Shown here piece after piece: positions 48,114 to 56,738 of a DNA stretch of 64,000 bases; position 1 is the first letter of the stretch, and every line of letters begins with the position of its first letter. Where the stretch lies: positions 18,630 through 82,629 of the IMG/VR virus record IMGVR_UViG_3300000956_000001, one strand, 5' to 3'. The notes beneath the pieces are model-generated. The model saw only the letters and a list, made by a program, of their open reading frames with translations, did no database searches and was not told the origin of the DNA. The stretch is from a virus. The position numbers were made by a program, and so were the translations under genes.

Positions 48114-49850
48114 GTGCCTCTGCTTGACGCAAAGGGCAATCACATTCCACCTACCAGTAACTACACGAAGGCGAAACCGCCCATTAAGGGCGAAGCGTTT
48201 GCGCCTCGGTGGGCTGGCGACCTTGACCGCGACATCTTCAAGATGCCTGGCGGAGGGACGGTCTTGTTTGACCTGTCCCGTCTTACCCTGGCTGACTTCC
48301 GCACCATGCGCGACCACTACCAGGTGAACGCTACCCTGAGTGTGCTGACGTTCATGCTTCATCAGATGGACTGGCGCATCGAGTGCGATAACCCGAAGAT
48401 TAAGCAGATGGTCACCGACAATGTGACCGAGATCTGGACTCAGCTGATTCGCGCGATCAGCCAGGCGTTCTGGGCGGGTTACTCGCCGAATGTTCTGCAG
48501 TACGAGAATATCGGCAAGTACCTTCAGATTACCAAGATCAAGGATCTCATTCCCGAGCAGTGCGCTGTCGAGTGGGACGACGTTCCCGGCTGGGCTCCGG
48601 AGGGGCACATCCCGCCGAAGATCCGTGTCTTCAACGGAATCAAGGTGTGGGGTCAGAACTGGCCCGTGCCGACGCAGAACAGCTTCTGGTACCCGCTGCT
48701 AATGGAGAACGGCGATTACTATGGAAAGAAGCTTCTTCGCCCTGTCTTTACCAGCTGGTACTTCAGTATCCTCATGCATCTCTTTGCCAACCGCTACTTT
48801 GAGCGTTTCGGAGAGCCTGTCCCGGTCGGTCGTGCATCGTATGAAGACGAGATCACGGTCCCCACTTCGGGTGGTCCGCAGAAGGTCAACGGAGCTGATC
48901 TCATGGTCAGCATTCTGCAGAACCTTCGAAATCGATCGGTGGTTGTGCTCCCCAATGACCGATCCCCAACTGGCGTGGGAACTGGTACAGAGTTTGACTA
49001 CAACATCGAGTACCTTGAGTCCCAGATGCGCGGCGCGGATTTTGAGCGCTATCTCATGCGACTGGATGAAGAAATCTCTCTTGGGCTTTTCACGCCTCTC
49101 CTGATCCTGCGTACTGCTGATGTTGGCAGCTACAGCCTGGGCGAGACGCACTGGAACATGTACATCAACATGCTCCACGCGATTTCAGGTGACGCGAAGT
49201 ACTTCATCGACAACTTCATTCTGTCCCGGCTGGTTGACTCGAACTTTGGTGTGAACGCGCCGCGCGCCCGTATTGTCTTCCGGCGTTCGGGAGACGATAG
49301 GAAAGACGCCGTGATGGCGATCCTCCAGGCGCTCATGAGCAAGGGTACCGTCAAGCCTGACCTCGTCGAGCTGGGCAACATCGTGGGGTTGAAGTTGGAA
49401 GAAGTTGAACTTCTTACCGACACAGCACCAGGCGGAGGGCCTGGCGCGCAGCCGGGCGCGCAGGGTTCTCCTTCACAGAAGGAGCAGACGAAAACAGGTG
49501 GGGAAGCATCGAAGAAGCCAGCGGCCACCAAGAAGAAGGCTGCGAAAAATTCTAAGGCAGTCCTTTCGGAAGTTGCTGGGCGTATTTCGTCGCAAGTCAA
49601 CAGGTGGGTAGCGTCCGATAGAAGTGAAGCGTTCATTCCGGACTTTGGCTACAATCGCAAGCTCAGTGATGCCATGGAGTTGGACGGCGCCCGGGAGGCT
49701 AACGCGGCGGTAGATGAACTGTATCGTCTGTCTGCGGCGTGGATGGCCGATCTTCCGGCAGAGGTTCTGGTTGATACTCCTCCGATGACACTTTTGAGTA
49801 TGATCGAGAGTGTCATGACGAATCTCATGCAAGATATCATCGACGCTTAG
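48114..49850 (+). CDS. Portal protein, 578 aa
   Basis: GTG start. Features of the DUF935/Mu gp29-type portal: DHYQVNATLSVLTFMLHQMD in the N-terminal region, FWYPLLMENGDYYGKKLLRP, then FANRYFERFGEPVPVGRASY and LDEEISLGLFTPLLIL. The C-terminal ~170 residues are a Lys/Ala/Pro linker and a helical domain. It forms the dodecameric ring at the capsid vertex. Confidence 0.9.
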   Translation: MPLLDAKGNHIPPTSNYTKAKPPIKGEAFAPRWAGDLDRDIFKMPGGGTVLFDLSRLTLADFRTMRDHYQVNATLSVLTFMLHQMDWRIECDNPKIKQMVTDNVTEIWTQLIRAISQAFWAGYSPNVLQYENIGKYLQITKIKDLIPEQCAVEWDDVPGWAPEGHIPPKIRVFNGIKVWGQNWPVPTQNSFWYPLLMENGDYYGKKLLRPVFTSWYFSILMHLFANRYFERFGEPVPVGRASYEDEITVPTSGGPQKVNGADLMVSILQNLRNRSVVVLPNDRSPTGVGTGTEFDYNIEYLESQMRGADFERYLMRLDEEISLGLFTPLLILRTADVGSYSLGETHWNMYINMLHAISGDAKYFIDNFILSRLVDSNFGVNAPRARIVFRRSGDDRKDAVMAILQALMSKGTVKPDLVELGNIVGLKLEEVELLTDTAPGGGPGAQPGAQGSPSQKEQTKTGGEASKKPAATKKKAAKNSKAVLSEVAGRISSQVNRWVASDRSEAFIPDFGYNRKLSDAMELDGAREANAAVDELYRLSAAWMADLPAEVLVDTPPMTLLSMIESVMTNLMQDIIDA

Positions 49851-49858
49851 GGGCTGTC

Positions 49859-50062
49859 TTGATTCAGTATATGGTTGACATCGTCATGAAAGATGGAAGT
49901 CCAAAGTTGGCCAGCATCGAGGCTGAAGACTTCGATACTGCTGTTATGCTTGTCTCTCGCCAGTTCGGCGAGCTTGCCAAGTGTGGTGACAAGGAGGCGG
50001 AAGAATTTGCAGCGAACATCGCCGACTACACCGTCAGGCTCGTAGAGAATGCTTCTGTCTGA
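49859..50062 (+). CDS. Hypothetical protein, 67 aa
   Basis: TTG start behind AGGGG (an ATG lies 4 codons later). Alternating strand/helix, acidic (EAEDFDTAVMLVSRQFGELA). Between portal and Com-like gene; possibly a packaging accessory. Confidence 0.6.
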   Translation: MIQYMVDIVMKDGSPKLASIEAEDFDTAVMLVSRQFGELAKCGDKEAEEFAANIADYTVRLVENASV

Positions 50063-50358
50063 TGTCTAGTCGGACAGCTAATGGACGGCAGGAGTTGAGA
50101 TGCTTCTGCTCTCGCTCTCCGCTCATGGCTGTCTATGGCATAGATTCTGATGGACAGCCGTTCATCCACTTCAAGGTGTGGAAGCAGCGTAGGCTATACG
50201 GTGAGTTCGTCTTCAAGGGTGGAGTTGTAAAGATCCACTGTAATCACTGCTACAGATGGCATGTGATTACTATCAGGCCAAACTCTCGCCCTCAACTAGT
50301 TGAGACGCAAAAACCCGTAGAGCTAGAAGCTGGAACAATCGAAGACGCAGACGTATAG
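50062..50358 (+). CDS. Com-like zinc-finger protein, 98 aa
   Basis: ELRCFCSRSPLMAVYGIDSD then VVKIHCNHCYRWHVITI shows two Cys pairs separated by about 45 residues, like the Mu Com zinc finger (a translational activator). Here it may regulate or pack nearby virion genes. Start overlaps the previous stop (TGATG). Confidence 0.6.
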   Translation: MSSRTANGRQELRCFCSRSPLMAVYGIDSDGQPFIHFKVWKQRRLYGEFVFKGGVVKIHCNHCYRWHVITIRPNSRPQLVETQKPVELEAGTIEDADV

Positions 50359-50386
50359 TCACAGGGACGTACGACGAGGGACGGAT

Positions 50387-51565
50387 ATGACAGCATTTGG
50401 TAATCCAGCAGCGCCGTTCTTCTTCACTTCGGACGGTTTCGGCGTCGAGCCGAAGGTCTATGCTGGGGCGAACGGCTCGAAGGTTTACTCTGGCGTAGCA
50501 GTCTTCCGTTCTGGCACTTTCCGTGACAGCATGGGGCGCCAGAACACCTGGGAGGGCGTCCACATCAAGCAGATGGTCGACAATTACGATCATCTGTCCG
50601 AGAAGGGTATTCTCGCTTCAGTTCCTGCCCGTGACGGACACAAGGACTGGCTCGTCAGCAACATCCCTGGGCGCGGCGAGGTCGTCGGGTGGCACAAGGA
50701 TCTCAAGAGGAAGTCTCTTAAGAATCCCATTGACGGCAAGCAGTACTCGTACATTCTTGCCGACTATGAGATCACCCAGGCGTACGCTCTCGAAAAAATT
50801 CAGAATGGTACATGGAGAAACCGGTCTGCAGAGATTGGCGGATACGGCACAAACGACGAGGCCGAGTTTTGGCCCGTTTATTTGGGCTTTGCATTCGTAG
50901 ATTTTTCTGCCGTCGAGGGGCTAAACTTCTCCTCGTCGCAAGGGGCCCGGTTCTACAGCTACTTCGAAGGTAGCGGAACCCTCAGAGGAGAAGCAGTGAC
51001 CGATCAGACTGGCCAGCAGGGTGCGCCCGCGCTGCCTTTCCCGACCAACATGACGCCTCCGGCTCAGGCGACGCAGCACACGCAGGCTCCTGTGCAGCCC
51101 GTCGCGCAGCCGTCGGCTCCGTTCGTGTTCAGCATCGGCGGTCAGAATGTGACCGACCCCAACGCTGTCCAGGCGTACGTGAACCGCATGGAGCAGTTCA
51201 CCAAGGACACGCGCGACACTGTTCGTAAGAACTTCGTCGCCGGTCTGAAGGCGGCTAACCGGATCACTGCTCCCCAGGAAGAGGGCATGGCGGCCTTCGC
51301 CTGCGGTCTCACCGACGAGCAGTATGCGCAGTGGTCGGCCATGTGGGACGTTGCTCCGGTGCAGCCAATTCTCGGTCTTCATGGTGGCCAGGCGGCCAAC
51401 GCGAACCCGACGAATCATGCCCAGCCTGATCCCGAGGATCAGAAGATCGCAGATGCCGAGGCTGTGGTCAAGATGCACGCCACTGGCGGTGTCATGACCG
51501 AGGAGCAGATCAAGCAGACCAGCGCCTACAAGATTCTTGTCGCTGCAGGCAAGCGGCCCGCGTAA
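50387..51565 (+). CDS. Capsid maturation protease and scaffold, 392 aa
   Basis: First ~200 residues: VYSGVAVFRSGTFRDSMGRQ, ARDGHKDW (His) and NRSAEIGGYG (Ser) match head-maturation proteases of the Mu gpI/S78 type with a Ser-His active site. Residues 210-392 are Pro/Gln-rich and helical, typical of a fused scaffold. It is next to the decoration and major capsid genes. Confidence 0.8.
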   Translation: MTAFGNPAAPFFFTSDGFGVEPKVYAGANGSKVYSGVAVFRSGTFRDSMGRQNTWEGVHIKQMVDNYDHLSEKGILASVPARDGHKDWLVSNIPGRGEVVGWHKDLKRKSLKNPIDGKQYSYILADYEITQAYALEKIQNGTWRNRSAEIGGYGTNDEAEFWPVYLGFAFVDFSAVEGLNFSSSQGARFYSYFEGSGTLRGEAVTDQTGQQGAPALPFPTNMTPPAQATQHTQAPVQPVAQPSAPFVFSIGGQNVTDPNAVQAYVNRMEQFTKDTRDTVRKNFVAGLKAANRITAPQEEGMAAFACGLTDEQYAQWSAMWDVAPVQPILGLHGGQAANANPTNHAQPDPEDQKIADAEAVVKMHATGGVMTEEQIKQTSAYKILVAAGKRPA

Positions 51566-51605
51566 CCAACGGCAGATCGCAGAAGAAACAAACTGAGAGG
51601 TACGC

Positions 51606-52385
51606 ATGCCTTCCTTCACTAAGGGCGGTGCAGCTAAGACGCCGTTCGGCAAGAACGTCTACCTGCGGTCTACCCAGGGTTGCAAGTTCGAGTCGTACAC
51701 GTGCGCTGCTGCGACCGTTCCGATCGAGATGATCGACGGTTCGCCACAGAAGGTTCTTCAGCCCGGCACCGTCATGGCGAAGGTCACCAGCGGTCCTGAC
51801 ATCGGCAAGGTCGGCCCCTTCCAGGCGGCCGGTACTGCCGAGGTTCAGACGATGACCCCAACCACCGTTACGGCCGGTACATTCACGCTGACCATCATTC
51901 AGCCGACTACGGGCGTCTCGCGCACTACCGCTCCAATCGCCTGGAATGCTACGCAGGCTACTGTTCTCGCTGCCCTTGTGGCGCTGGACAATGTCGGCCC
52001 AGGCGATATCGCCGTTGGTGGTGCAGCAACGGTCAATGCTGGCGCCATGACCTTCACTTTCTATGGTGACTTCATCGGCAATCCGGCCCAGATGGTGGAA
52101 GACGAGACCGCCCTTACCGGCACGCTCGCCATCACGACCACCACGCCTGGTGTGGCTGGTGCGCTGGACGGTCGTCAGACCCTGGCGAACATCGTCGGCG
52201 TCAACGACACCTTCCTTCCCTGGCAGCTGCTGGAGCATGACGAGAACATCGGCGTCATGTACATCGGCACAGTTGTTCAGGGCTGGTGCTACGAACTCAA
52301 CGCCGCTGGCGCTCGCATCGCACTCACCAACACCACGGTGGATGCCATGCGGTCCGTCAAGGGCATGGACATCACGGCCAAGTAA
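51606..52385 (+). CDS. Capsid decoration protein with inserted beta domain, 259 aa
   Basis: The N- and C-terminal parts form a decoration-protein fold (VPIEMIDGSPQKVLQPGTVM, EHDENIGVMYIGTVVQGWCY). Residues about 78-165 are an inserted domain (GTFTLT, NATQATVLAALVALDNVGPGD, VGGA). A closely related domain occurs in the major tail protein at 56739. It probably sits on the capsid surface and stabilises it. Confidence 0.75.
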   Translation: MPSFTKGGAAKTPFGKNVYLRSTQGCKFESYTCAAATVPIEMIDGSPQKVLQPGTVMAKVTSGPDIGKVGPFQAAGTAEVQTMTPTTVTAGTFTLTIIQPTTGVSRTTAPIAWNATQATVLAALVALDNVGPGDIAVGGAATVNAGAMTFTFYGDFIGNPAQMVEDETALTGTLAITTTTPGVAGALDGRQTLANIVGVNDTFLPWQLLEHDENIGVMYIGTVVQGWCYELNAAGARIALTNTTVDAMRSVKGMDITAK

Positions 52386-52402
52386 GGGTAGGGATTCCCA
52401 AC

Positions 52403-53668
52403 ATGAATGCTGGTACTGGGCTCGCAGGCCCTGCCCTGGCTGGCGGTGGTGGTGCGCACTTCGCGACTCCACTCGCCCAGGATCGTCTGGTTCGCAAGGA
52501 GGTCGCGCTCGGTGTCATCCGTGACATCGTTCCTCCCCAGAACCACATCGGCCTCGCGACGATCGCTCCGTTCCTGGAGGTTCCGACCGACGACGTGATC
52601 TTCCAGTACGCCCAGGGCCTGACCGATGGCCTCGCCCCGGCGCGTGCCGAGGACGCGGAGTCTGAGTTGAGCCAGAAGGACGACACGTTCCTCTCCGAGG
52701 GTCGCGCGAGCGTCATCGACTGGTCGATCAAGGACCACTACACCGCAAGCGATGTCAACCGGTATCGCGAGTGGCTGCTCATTCAGCAGCAGATTCGTGA
52801 CAGTCTCACGCTGCCCCTCACCGCCCAGTCGGCGACTGAGGGCTGGCAGGCGAAGATGGCCCGCGACACTGCGCGTCGTCGGCGCAAGCTGGACAACCGG
52901 CTCGAGTGGCTCATCATGACCGCACTCGAGAATGCTGGCATCGCCTACAACGACGGCAAGATCAAGTTCACCGTCGACTATGGTCGTCCGGCGACCCAGT
53001 CCATCGGTCCCGGCTCGACGCTGGTGGACCCGACAGGTCAGGGTGTTCCGAACACCGCGATGGCGGCTGGTTCCTGGATCAAGAGCGATGGCTCCGGTGA
53101 TCCCATCGGTGACATCCTCAACCTTCAGAACTGGTTCTACGAGGTCTACGGCGTTCGCCTCTCGCGCGCTATCGCTTCCCGTCGGGTGCTCAGCAACCTG
53201 TGGGCATCGAACAAGTTCACCGCTCGCGCGGGCCTGATCACCAACGCGTCTTCGACGCCGGTGGATCTCAAGTACCTGGTCGACGGCTGGTCCCCCAGTG
53301 CCGCCCAGGCACTGATCGAGGCCGCGACTGGTGTGCAGTTCATCGAGTACGACAGCGTGTACCGCACGCGGCCTGTCGGCTCGAACACCGTCACGAACAA
53401 CCGGTTCCTCTCGCAGAACAAGGTCATCTTCCTGCCTGACGACTCGGATCTTGCCGAGTTCGACGACACTCAGATCGGCTTCGCGAAGACCCTGACCTCG
53501 CCGCACCCGGCGGGCAACTGGACGGCGAGCTGGTACGAGTGGGAGAAGGAGTACGGCGTGGACCCGTGGGGTTACGACGTCGGCACTGGCATCAAGGCGT
53601 TCCCGGTCTTCATGCACATGGACAAGACCGCCGTCTACACGTTCAGCGCGCTGGACGGGTCGGTCTAA
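52403..53668 (+). CDS. Major capsid protein (family E-like), 421 aa
   Basis: ATG at 52403. DRLVRKEVALGVIRDIVPPQ, APFLEVPTDDVIFQYA and DWSIKDHYTASDVNRYREWL are typical of phage major capsid protein E. The C-terminal WTASWYEWEKEYGVDPWGYD is another signature. GC-rich optimised codons support very high expression. The open frame extends upstream into the decoration gene, but no start there is plausible. Confidence 0.85.
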   Translation: MNAGTGLAGPALAGGGGAHFATPLAQDRLVRKEVALGVIRDIVPPQNHIGLATIAPFLEVPTDDVIFQYAQGLTDGLAPARAEDAESELSQKDDTFLSEGRASVIDWSIKDHYTASDVNRYREWLLIQQQIRDSLTLPLTAQSATEGWQAKMARDTARRRRKLDNRLEWLIMTALENAGIAYNDGKIKFTVDYGRPATQSIGPGSTLVDPTGQGVPNTAMAAGSWIKSDGSGDPIGDILNLQNWFYEVYGVRLSRAIASRRVLSNLWASNKFTARAGLITNASSTPVDLKYLVDGWSPSAAQALIEAATGVQFIEYDSVYRTRPVGSNTVTNNRFLSQNKVIFLPDDSDLAEFDDTQIGFAKTLTSPHPAGNWTASWYEWEKEYGVDPWGYDVGTGIKAFPVFMHMDKTAVYTFSALDGSV

Positions 53669-53670
53669 CC

Positions 53671-53934
53671 ATGAGGATCACCGCGAAGGCGAAGCTTGGC
53701 AGCAAGATGCTGCTGTCGAACGGGGACTACGGTCTCTACTTCCACCCCGACTACTACGGGGACAAGGCCGAGGTCAACAAGGCGTGGGCCACTGCATCGC
53801 CGAGCCTGTCATTCCAGATGCAGGTTACCGCAGCGGCTGCTGCGAACTTCGAGCAGGGCGCTTCATACACGGTCACGTTCGAACAGGACGTCGCCGAGAA
53901 GGAGGTCAAGGATGGCAGCGACTCGTCTGCCTGA
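53671..53934 (+). CDS. Hypothetical protein, 87 aa
   Basis: ATG at 53671, two bases after the capsid stop. Beta-rich (KMLLSNGDYGLYFHPDYYGD, ANFEQGASYTVTFEQD). Probably a small capsid accessory or decoration protein; its Lys start peptide resembles a coat-associated protein. Confidence 0.65.
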   Translation: MRITAKAKLGSKMLLSNGDYGLYFHPDYYGDKAEVNKAWATASPSLSFQMQVTAAAAANFEQGASYTVTFEQDVAEKEVKDGSDSSA

Positions 53935-54109
53935 CGGCAGTGTTGTGACGCGAGTTACTGGCCAGCGTGGTTACCCCGTTCGCGGGGGCACCGGCAAGCG
54001 GGTTCCTGGCGTGGCGGCTGGCGGAGGCAAGGGTGCGAGCGGCTCCCGCGTCGGCATCAAGACCAACCAGCCTGGCCGCAAGGCCGCAGGGCGTAACGCG
54101 TACGCGTAA
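53912..54109 (+). CDS. Basic Gly-rich protein, 65 aa
   Basis: ATG at 53912 after GGAGGTCAAGG, overlapping the previous gene by 23 bases. Gly/Arg/Lys-rich repeats (VPGVAAGGGKGASGSRVG). Possibly a flexible packaged protein or DNA-binding tail. Confidence 0.6.
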   Translation: MAATRLPDGSVVTRVTGQRGYPVRGGTGKRVPGVAAGGGKGASGSRVGIKTNQPGRKAAGRNAYA

Positions 54110-54122
54110 GCAGTAAGTCGGC

Positions 54123-54157
54123 GAAGGGCGGGATCGAGTCTACTCGGCCCGCCCTTC
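54123..54157 (+). terminator. Hairpin after the capsid genes
   Basis: 10-base arms GAAGGGCGGG (54123-54132) and complement (54148-54157), 15-base loop. Probably a partial terminator that lowers transcription beyond the capsid genes. Confidence 0.6.
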
Positions 54158-54178
54158 ATCTTCAGAAGGAGAACGATA

Positions 54179-54766
54179 GTGTCTGACGACACGAAGCGTG
54201 ACGAGACGGAAGATGGCGTTCGCGAGAACGATCTGTCCCAGGCTCAGGAGAATGGTGACGTCGACGGCTCGACCAATGACGAGACCCAGGCACTCAATGA
54301 CCAGCGCGCGGAGTATGTTCCGGTAGATCCGGATGCTCGTGACTACCGCGTCGAGGGCAATGACGTGCGCGACTACATCGGCGTTGATCCAGAGTACATG
54401 ACGTACGCGAACGAGACCGAGGCGCCCGGCCTGACCGACAAGGAGCGCTTCCTCTACACCGAACAGTATGATCACCTCGAAGGCAATGCCGACGAGGAGT
54501 CCGAGGTTCCCGAGGGCGAGCACGTTGTTGCGGTGGAGGGTCAGCTCGAAGACGACCCGGCCGACTATGACGCAAAGGTCGACATCACGAAGCTCTCGGA
54601 CGACGAGATCCTTGCTCTGGTGTGGAAGGATGAGGACGGCGACGGTCGCGACGACGACACCGGCCTCCATGAGACCGACTTCAAGTACATGCAGCTGGGC
54701 GCCAAGGAGCGCAAGGATCACCCCGAGACTGTCGTCGACGGTAATACCCTCGGCTTCCCCCAGTAA
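54179..54766 (+). CDS. Acidic hypothetical protein with EF-hand-like loop, 195 aa
   Basis: GTG start after AGAAGGAGAACGATA. Very acidic; the C-terminal DEDGDGRDDDTGLHE resembles an EF-hand calcium loop (D-x-D-x-D-G). Possibly a head-tail joining or decoration protein; unknown. Confidence 0.65.
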   Translation: MSDDTKRDETEDGVRENDLSQAQENGDVDGSTNDETQALNDQRAEYVPVDPDARDYRVEGNDVRDYIGVDPEYMTYANETEAPGLTDKERFLYTEQYDHLEGNADEESEVPEGEHVVAVEGQLEDDPADYDAKVDITKLSDDEILALVWKDEDGDGRDDDTGLHETDFKYMQLGAKERKDHPETVVDGNTLGFPQ

Positions 54767-54788
54767 CTCCGGCCCGTAGGGGAGCACC

Positions 54789-55307
54789 ATGGCAACATAC
54801 TCAGAAGTTGCTGACCTGCTTCTCGGTGACATCCCAGTTCCAAAGGATGCCGAGAAGTGGGTTAATGACGCCACTGACGAGATTGACAGCAAGCTCGGCT
54901 TCAGGTACGTAACGCCGATCGTCGTGGATGAGAATGTTCCGGCGTACAGGGCTACTCCCCTGTTGCTTAAAAGGATCAACAACTTCATTGCGTCTGGAAG
55001 ATTGATCCTTGCGAAGGCGGCGTCCGCCAGTCAGCAGGAGCCAAACGCCTACGGCATGTCAATGCTGATGGATGCCCTTGCTGCATTGACGCAGTTGGTG
55101 AATGGAGACATCACCCTGCCGGGCGCCGCCTTCCTGAACGAGGGTGACGTTGGTCGATCCGGACCCCAGATCAGTAATCTCGATCAGGAGTCGAATGTTG
55201 AAGCCTTCTACGGAATGGTGACGAATCCTCCTGCGTATCCTGGTCAGTCATATCCGGTCATCTATCCTGCTGGTTCTGGGTACTGGACAGATGGATATCG
55301 GGGGTAA
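54789..55307 (+). CDS. Head-to-tail adaptor, 172 aa
   Basis: Helical start MATYSEVADLLLGDIPVPKD and EKWVNDATDEIDSKLGFRYV is typical of head-tail connector 1 proteins, which bind under the portal. The size also fits. GGGAGCACC ribosome site. Confidence 0.7.
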   Translation: MATYSEVADLLLGDIPVPKDAEKWVNDATDEIDSKLGFRYVTPIVVDENVPAYRATPLLLKRINNFIASGRLILAKAASASQQEPNAYGMSMLMDALAALTQLVNGDITLPGAAFLNEGDVGRSGPQISNLDQESNVEAFYGMVTNPPAYPGQSYPVIYPAGSGYWTDGYRG

Positions 55308-55312
55308 GTTGG

Positions 55313-55813
55313 ATGAGTAGTCCTATTGTTCTTGATGTAATCGTCGACACTGTTCAAGTCGAGGCAGCTCTTCTGACGCTTTCACAGCGCCTTGATGTCG
55401 GCATGGTCGCATGGATGCAGAATGATCTCGTTGACCATCTTCAAGAGCGCGCTCGGAATCGTTTTGCATCTGGTGGTGACGATGCTTCCGGGCCATGGGC
55501 ACCATTGCGACCAGCGACGGTAGCAATCCGTGGCAGTCTTGGTTTCCCGCCTTCAGGTCCAATCAATATCCGTACTCATGATCTCTACAATTACATTGTT
55601 GGAGATAATGGGTCGGTGAGTTACTCTGCTGGATGGACACTGAGTTGGCCAAACCTTCCAGGTGATAAAGACACGAACGACAAGCTTCAAACCGCACAGC
55701 GAGGCAAGCCTTCGCCGAATACAACTGATCGTCCTGTTGTTGCGCTTGGCCCTGGAGATTACACGAACATTATGGCGAATCTTGCAGTATTCCTCACGAC
55801 TGGTCTGATATAA
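55313..55813 (+). CDS. Tail completion / virion morphogenesis protein (gpG/gp10-like), 166 aa
   Basis: DLVDHLQERARNRFASGGDD then GPWAPLRPATVAIRG and THDLYNYIVG match neck proteins of the HK97 gp10/Mu gpG type that prepare the head for tail joining. Confidence 0.7.
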   Translation: MSSPIVLDVIVDTVQVEAALLTLSQRLDVGMVAWMQNDLVDHLQERARNRFASGGDDASGPWAPLRPATVAIRGSLGFPPSGPINIRTHDLYNYIVGDNGSVSYSAGWTLSWPNLPGDKDTNDKLQTAQRGKPSPNTTDRPVVALGPGDYTNIMANLAVFLTTGLI

Positions 55814-56301
55814 TGGGCCTCTTTGATGCGACTACTGCAGTTTTCCCGAATAATGTTTGTAATCTTGTAGCAACAAGAATCGACGACCTTTATCACAACG
55901 ACTTGTACGTTGCTAAGCGTCCCCTTCAGGTGACAGATAACACTCGATCTGTTGGCGTTTCGCCAGCATGGTGGGAGCCGGATGAGGATTCATACGAGTT
56001 CGCGTCTCTTGAGCCAACAGTTCAAACGTATCGGATTCTGATCCAGTCGTTCGTGAAGAACTCCGACCCAGAAGAGGGAATCGCCGAGCATTCTGTGCTG
56101 TCGAAAGTGATTCGTTCGTTGCTTTACAGGGACGGCCCTCTCCGAGTAGGGTTGGACATGTTGAGCGTGACGATGAATGGCGCAACGGAGACAATTCAGC
56201 GACGTGGCATCAGGCGAGCGCAATACATCAGTAATGAGATTCAGGGGAACTGGTTCTTCTTGAGTACCCTGGAATACTACGTTGAGACGGAGACGAAGTG
56301 A
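55813..56301 (+). CDS. Tail terminator protein, 162 aa
   Basis: Start overlaps the previous stop (TAATG). Pattern and position (just before the tail tube) fit the tail terminator: RILIQSFVKNSDPEEGIAEH, then a C-terminal strand (NWFFLSTLEYYVETETK). It ends tail tube growth and joins to the head. Confidence 0.65.
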   Translation: MGLFDATTAVFPNNVCNLVATRIDDLYHNDLYVAKRPLQVTDNTRSVGVSPAWWEPDEDSYEFASLEPTVQTYRILIQSFVKNSDPEEGIAEHSVLSKVIRSLLYRDGPLRVGLDMLSVTMNGATETIQRRGIRRAQYISNEIQGNWFFLSTLEYYVETETK

Positions 56302-56732
56302 GTCTTGCATCCAAGCAGGCTCTCGCAGATCAGCTTCGTGGCGAACTGTCGGCCCTTCGAGTTGAGAAGGAAGCCGCACTTCACGACGGTCATGCAGAGA
56401 TTGCGGAAGCCGCAGTCGACGCCGAGATCGATCGCCTTCAGCGCGAAGTCGAGATGGCGAAGGCTGAAACCGAAGCTGTGAAGAGCGGCGGCTCCGTTGA
56501 GGAGGCCCTCGCCGCCATGCGTGAAGCCGCTGCCGCAGAGCAGCCTGACGGAACGGTGGATCTCGCCGTTCCCCTTGAGACTGAAACAAACGGTCCGGTC
56601 GTAGATGAGGCTGCCGTTGTCGACGCCACGGCGCCTGTCGCCGATGAAAGCACTCCGGTTGTGGATGCCATTCCCATGCCCGAGCTGCTGGCCGTCGAAA
56701 ACAATGACGCACCGAAGGCGGATGGGGAGTAA
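56298..56732 (+). CDS. Hypothetical protein, 144 aa
   Basis: GTG start overlapping the previous stop. First 60 residues are a helical coiled coil (LRGELSALRVEKEAALHDGH); the rest is Ala/Val/Asp-rich and disordered. Perhaps a tail assembly accessory. Confidence 0.6.
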   Translation: MSLASKQALADQLRGELSALRVEKEAALHDGHAEIAEAAVDAEIDRLQREVEMAKAETEAVKSGGSVEEALAAMREAAAAEQPDGTVDLAVPLETETNGPVVDEAAVVDATAPVADESTPVVDAIPMPELLAVENNDAPKADGE

Positions 56733-56738
56733 CAAGAG

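Noticed and set aside
52289-53617. 442-codon minus-strand frame opposite the major capsid gene
   Set aside because: Composition is Arg/Val/Glu-rich as expected from the reverse of a biased gene; plus strand clearly codes for the capsid protein.
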